A stretch of 14,657 nucleotides of DNA from an uncultured Chloroflexota bacterium (GTDB taxonomy: Bacteria > Chloroflexota > Chloroflexia > Chloroflexales > Roseiflexaceae): positions 1 to 14,657 of the forward strand of contig CALFIC010000052.1 in the NCBI GenBank assembly GCA_937876225.1, written 5' to 3'. The notes below the pieces were generated by a model. The model was not told the DNA's origin. It did not search any database and saw nothing but the letters and a program-made list of their open reading frames with translations. Every line of letters begins with the position of its first letter. Positions within the stretch are counted from its first letter, which is position 1. Of the stretch, positions 13,875-14,657 are shown in pieces. Position numbers and translations under genes: made by a program.

Positions 13875-14297
13875 TTACCCCAAAAACTCCGTACTGACCC
13901 ATGGCAGCAACAGTGACGTAAGGTCTGCCGGCAACACGGTAGGCTTCATGGTCGCCCGCATTACGACGATATGCGCCGTCTGCCCTTCGACCAATACAGT
14001 CGCATTTGTGGCCAATAGCGCACGATAGCGAAAGGCAATTTGGCGGCTTTTGAGGGTCGTCAGCTGTGTCTCGATGATCACTTCATCATCGAACCGCGCT
14101 GGTGAACGATAACGCACCTGCAAATCCGACAATACCACCAACAATCCCCGTGCTTCGATATCGCCGTACGGGCAGCCGGCGGCCCGTAGCAAATTGACCC
14201 GCCCTACTTCAAACCATGGCACATAGGCGGCATGATGCACCACCCCCATGGCATCGGTTTCGGCATAGCGCACCCGTAATGTCGACGTATGCATCAT
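13875..14297 (-). CDS. Acyl-CoA thioesterase, 4HBT/YbgC-FadM hot-dog fold
   Basis: 140 aa from ATG 14297, the usual length for the family. The N-terminal signature RYAETDAMGVVHHAAY carries the catalytic aspartate (D15) of the 4-hydroxybenzoyl-CoA thioesterase/YbgC group. Further on, LSDLQVRYRSPARFDDEVIIET and SRQIAFRYRAL are typical hot-dog strands. It should hydrolyse short- or medium-chain or aromatic acyl-CoA thioesters in the cytosol; the substrate is unassigned. ATG 14297 overlaps the TGA of the upstream gene in ATGA, which implies translational coupling; ATG 14294 is the alternative. The open frame continues upstream to 14591, but that part lies over the upstream gene and is spurious. 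Confidence 0.92.
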   Translation of the reverse strand: MMHTSTLRVRYAETDAMGVVHHAAYVPWFEVGRVNLLRAAGCPYGDIEARGLLVVLSDLQVRYRSPARFDDEVIIETQLTTLKSRQIAFRYRALLATNATVLVEGQTAHIVVMRATMKPTVLPADLTSLLLPWVSTEFLG

Positions 14298-14657
14298 GCC
14301 ACAGCTCGCCACATGGGACCATCTGCTCCTAGTTCGACCGTCACCACTCCATCGGCGTGCAAGGCACTCAGATAAGCCGAAATCCCCGATGCAAACACCG
14401 CATACTGCGCCATCGCACTCGATGTCACCCCGAGTGATTGCTGGACAGTCGCCACCACTTGTTGCAACGAGGCACCATTGCCACACGCTGCCGTCACCAT
14501 CGTTTTGCTGGTGGCAATCGCCTGATGGTTGATTGCGAGCGTATCGGCAATCGCATCGTGCCCCGTCAGTACCCCATGGCCTGGGATCCAATGGGTGACA
14601 TCGAGTTGCCCTACCTGCGTCAACGAAGCGATTTGGGCATTGACATCGTGGGCATAG
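14294..14657 (-). CDS. Metallo-beta-lactamase-fold hydrolase, C-terminal part (runs off window edge)
   Basis: About 120 residues in frame from the window edge, with no stop upstream, so the N-terminal zinc-binding part (HxHxDH) lies outside. What is seen: THWIPGHGVLTG, the late conserved GHG segment of MBL-fold enzymes such as glyoxalase II-like or quinoprotein-associated hydrolases, then a helical C-terminal tail (HQAIATSKTMV, then LQQVVATVQQSLG). Its TGA overlaps the thioesterase ATG by 4 nt. Pairing a metallo-hydrolase with a thioesterase hints at consecutive steps on a thioester or small acyl compound, but this is inference. Moderate confidence, because only the C-terminal third or so is visible. 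Confidence 0.65.
   Translation of the reverse strand, partial: YAHDVNAQIASLTQVGQLDVTHWIPGHGVLTGHDAIADTLAINHQAIATSKTMVTAACGNGASLQQVVATVQQSLGVTSSAMAQYAVFASGISAYLSALHADGVVTVELGADGPMWRAVA

Noticed and set aside
14298..14591. N-terminal extension of the thioesterase frame
   Set aside because: It overlaps the MBL-fold coding frame; the family normally starts at the RYAETD motif, and ATG 14297 overlaps the upstream TGA.

Overview
The window looks like a chromosomal segment of a free-living, mid-GC bacterium. GC-rich coding sequence alternates with short AT-rich intergenic spacers full of inverted repeats. Gene content and codon style are compatible with a Chloroflexota organism (Herpetosiphon/Chloroflexales-like), but this is a low-confidence guess: there is no rRNA or lineage marker here. 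I see no phage genes, transposase, CRISPR array or plasmid replication gene.

Layout. 1-523 is gene-free and holds two copies of a ~103-bp AT-rich repeat (1-103 and 268-370, 267 bp apart) and a long hairpin. 524-1309 (-) is a phytanoyl-CoA dioxygenase-type Fe(II)/2-oxoglutarate enzyme. 1511-1586 (-) is tRNA-Lys(CUU), with its own promoter and intrinsic terminator. 1688-3777 (+) is a two-gene unit: a guanidine-modifying enzyme (arginine deiminase/DDAH/amidinotransferase fold), then a site-2 protease with CBS domains. 3989-6049 (+) is a tight pair with a good promoter: a stand-alone ParB-like protein and a WYL-domain regulator. 6205-7857 (+) is a DEAD-box RNA helicase with a DbpA-type RNA-binding tail, closed by a very strong terminator. 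8009-10723 (+) is a cytoplasmic GH78 alpha-L-rhamnosidase with its own terminator.

From 10984 to the right edge everything is on the minus strand, convergent with the rhamnosidase. In transcription order: the C-terminal part of a metallo-beta-lactamase-fold hydrolase (runs off the edge), a YbgC/FadM-like acyl-CoA thioesterase overlapping it by 4 bp, then (after a 65-68 bp gap with a -10 box inside an inverted repeat) two tandem paralogous alpha/beta hydrolases and an M20 (ArgE/DapE/CPG2-type) peptidase/deacylase starting 6 bp after the second hydrolase. This block reads as a small-molecule acyl/amide/thioester hydrolysis cluster; its substrate cannot be deduced from the sequence.

The best candidate for something not well described is the ParB-like + WYL pair, with inverted repeats upstream of its promoter and again just after its last stop codon. 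Second is the hydrolase-hydrolase-M20 operon with its putative operator. Several starts were decided by Shine-Dalgarno position and differ from the longest possible frame (1688, 3989, 6205, 12933, 13806, 14297).
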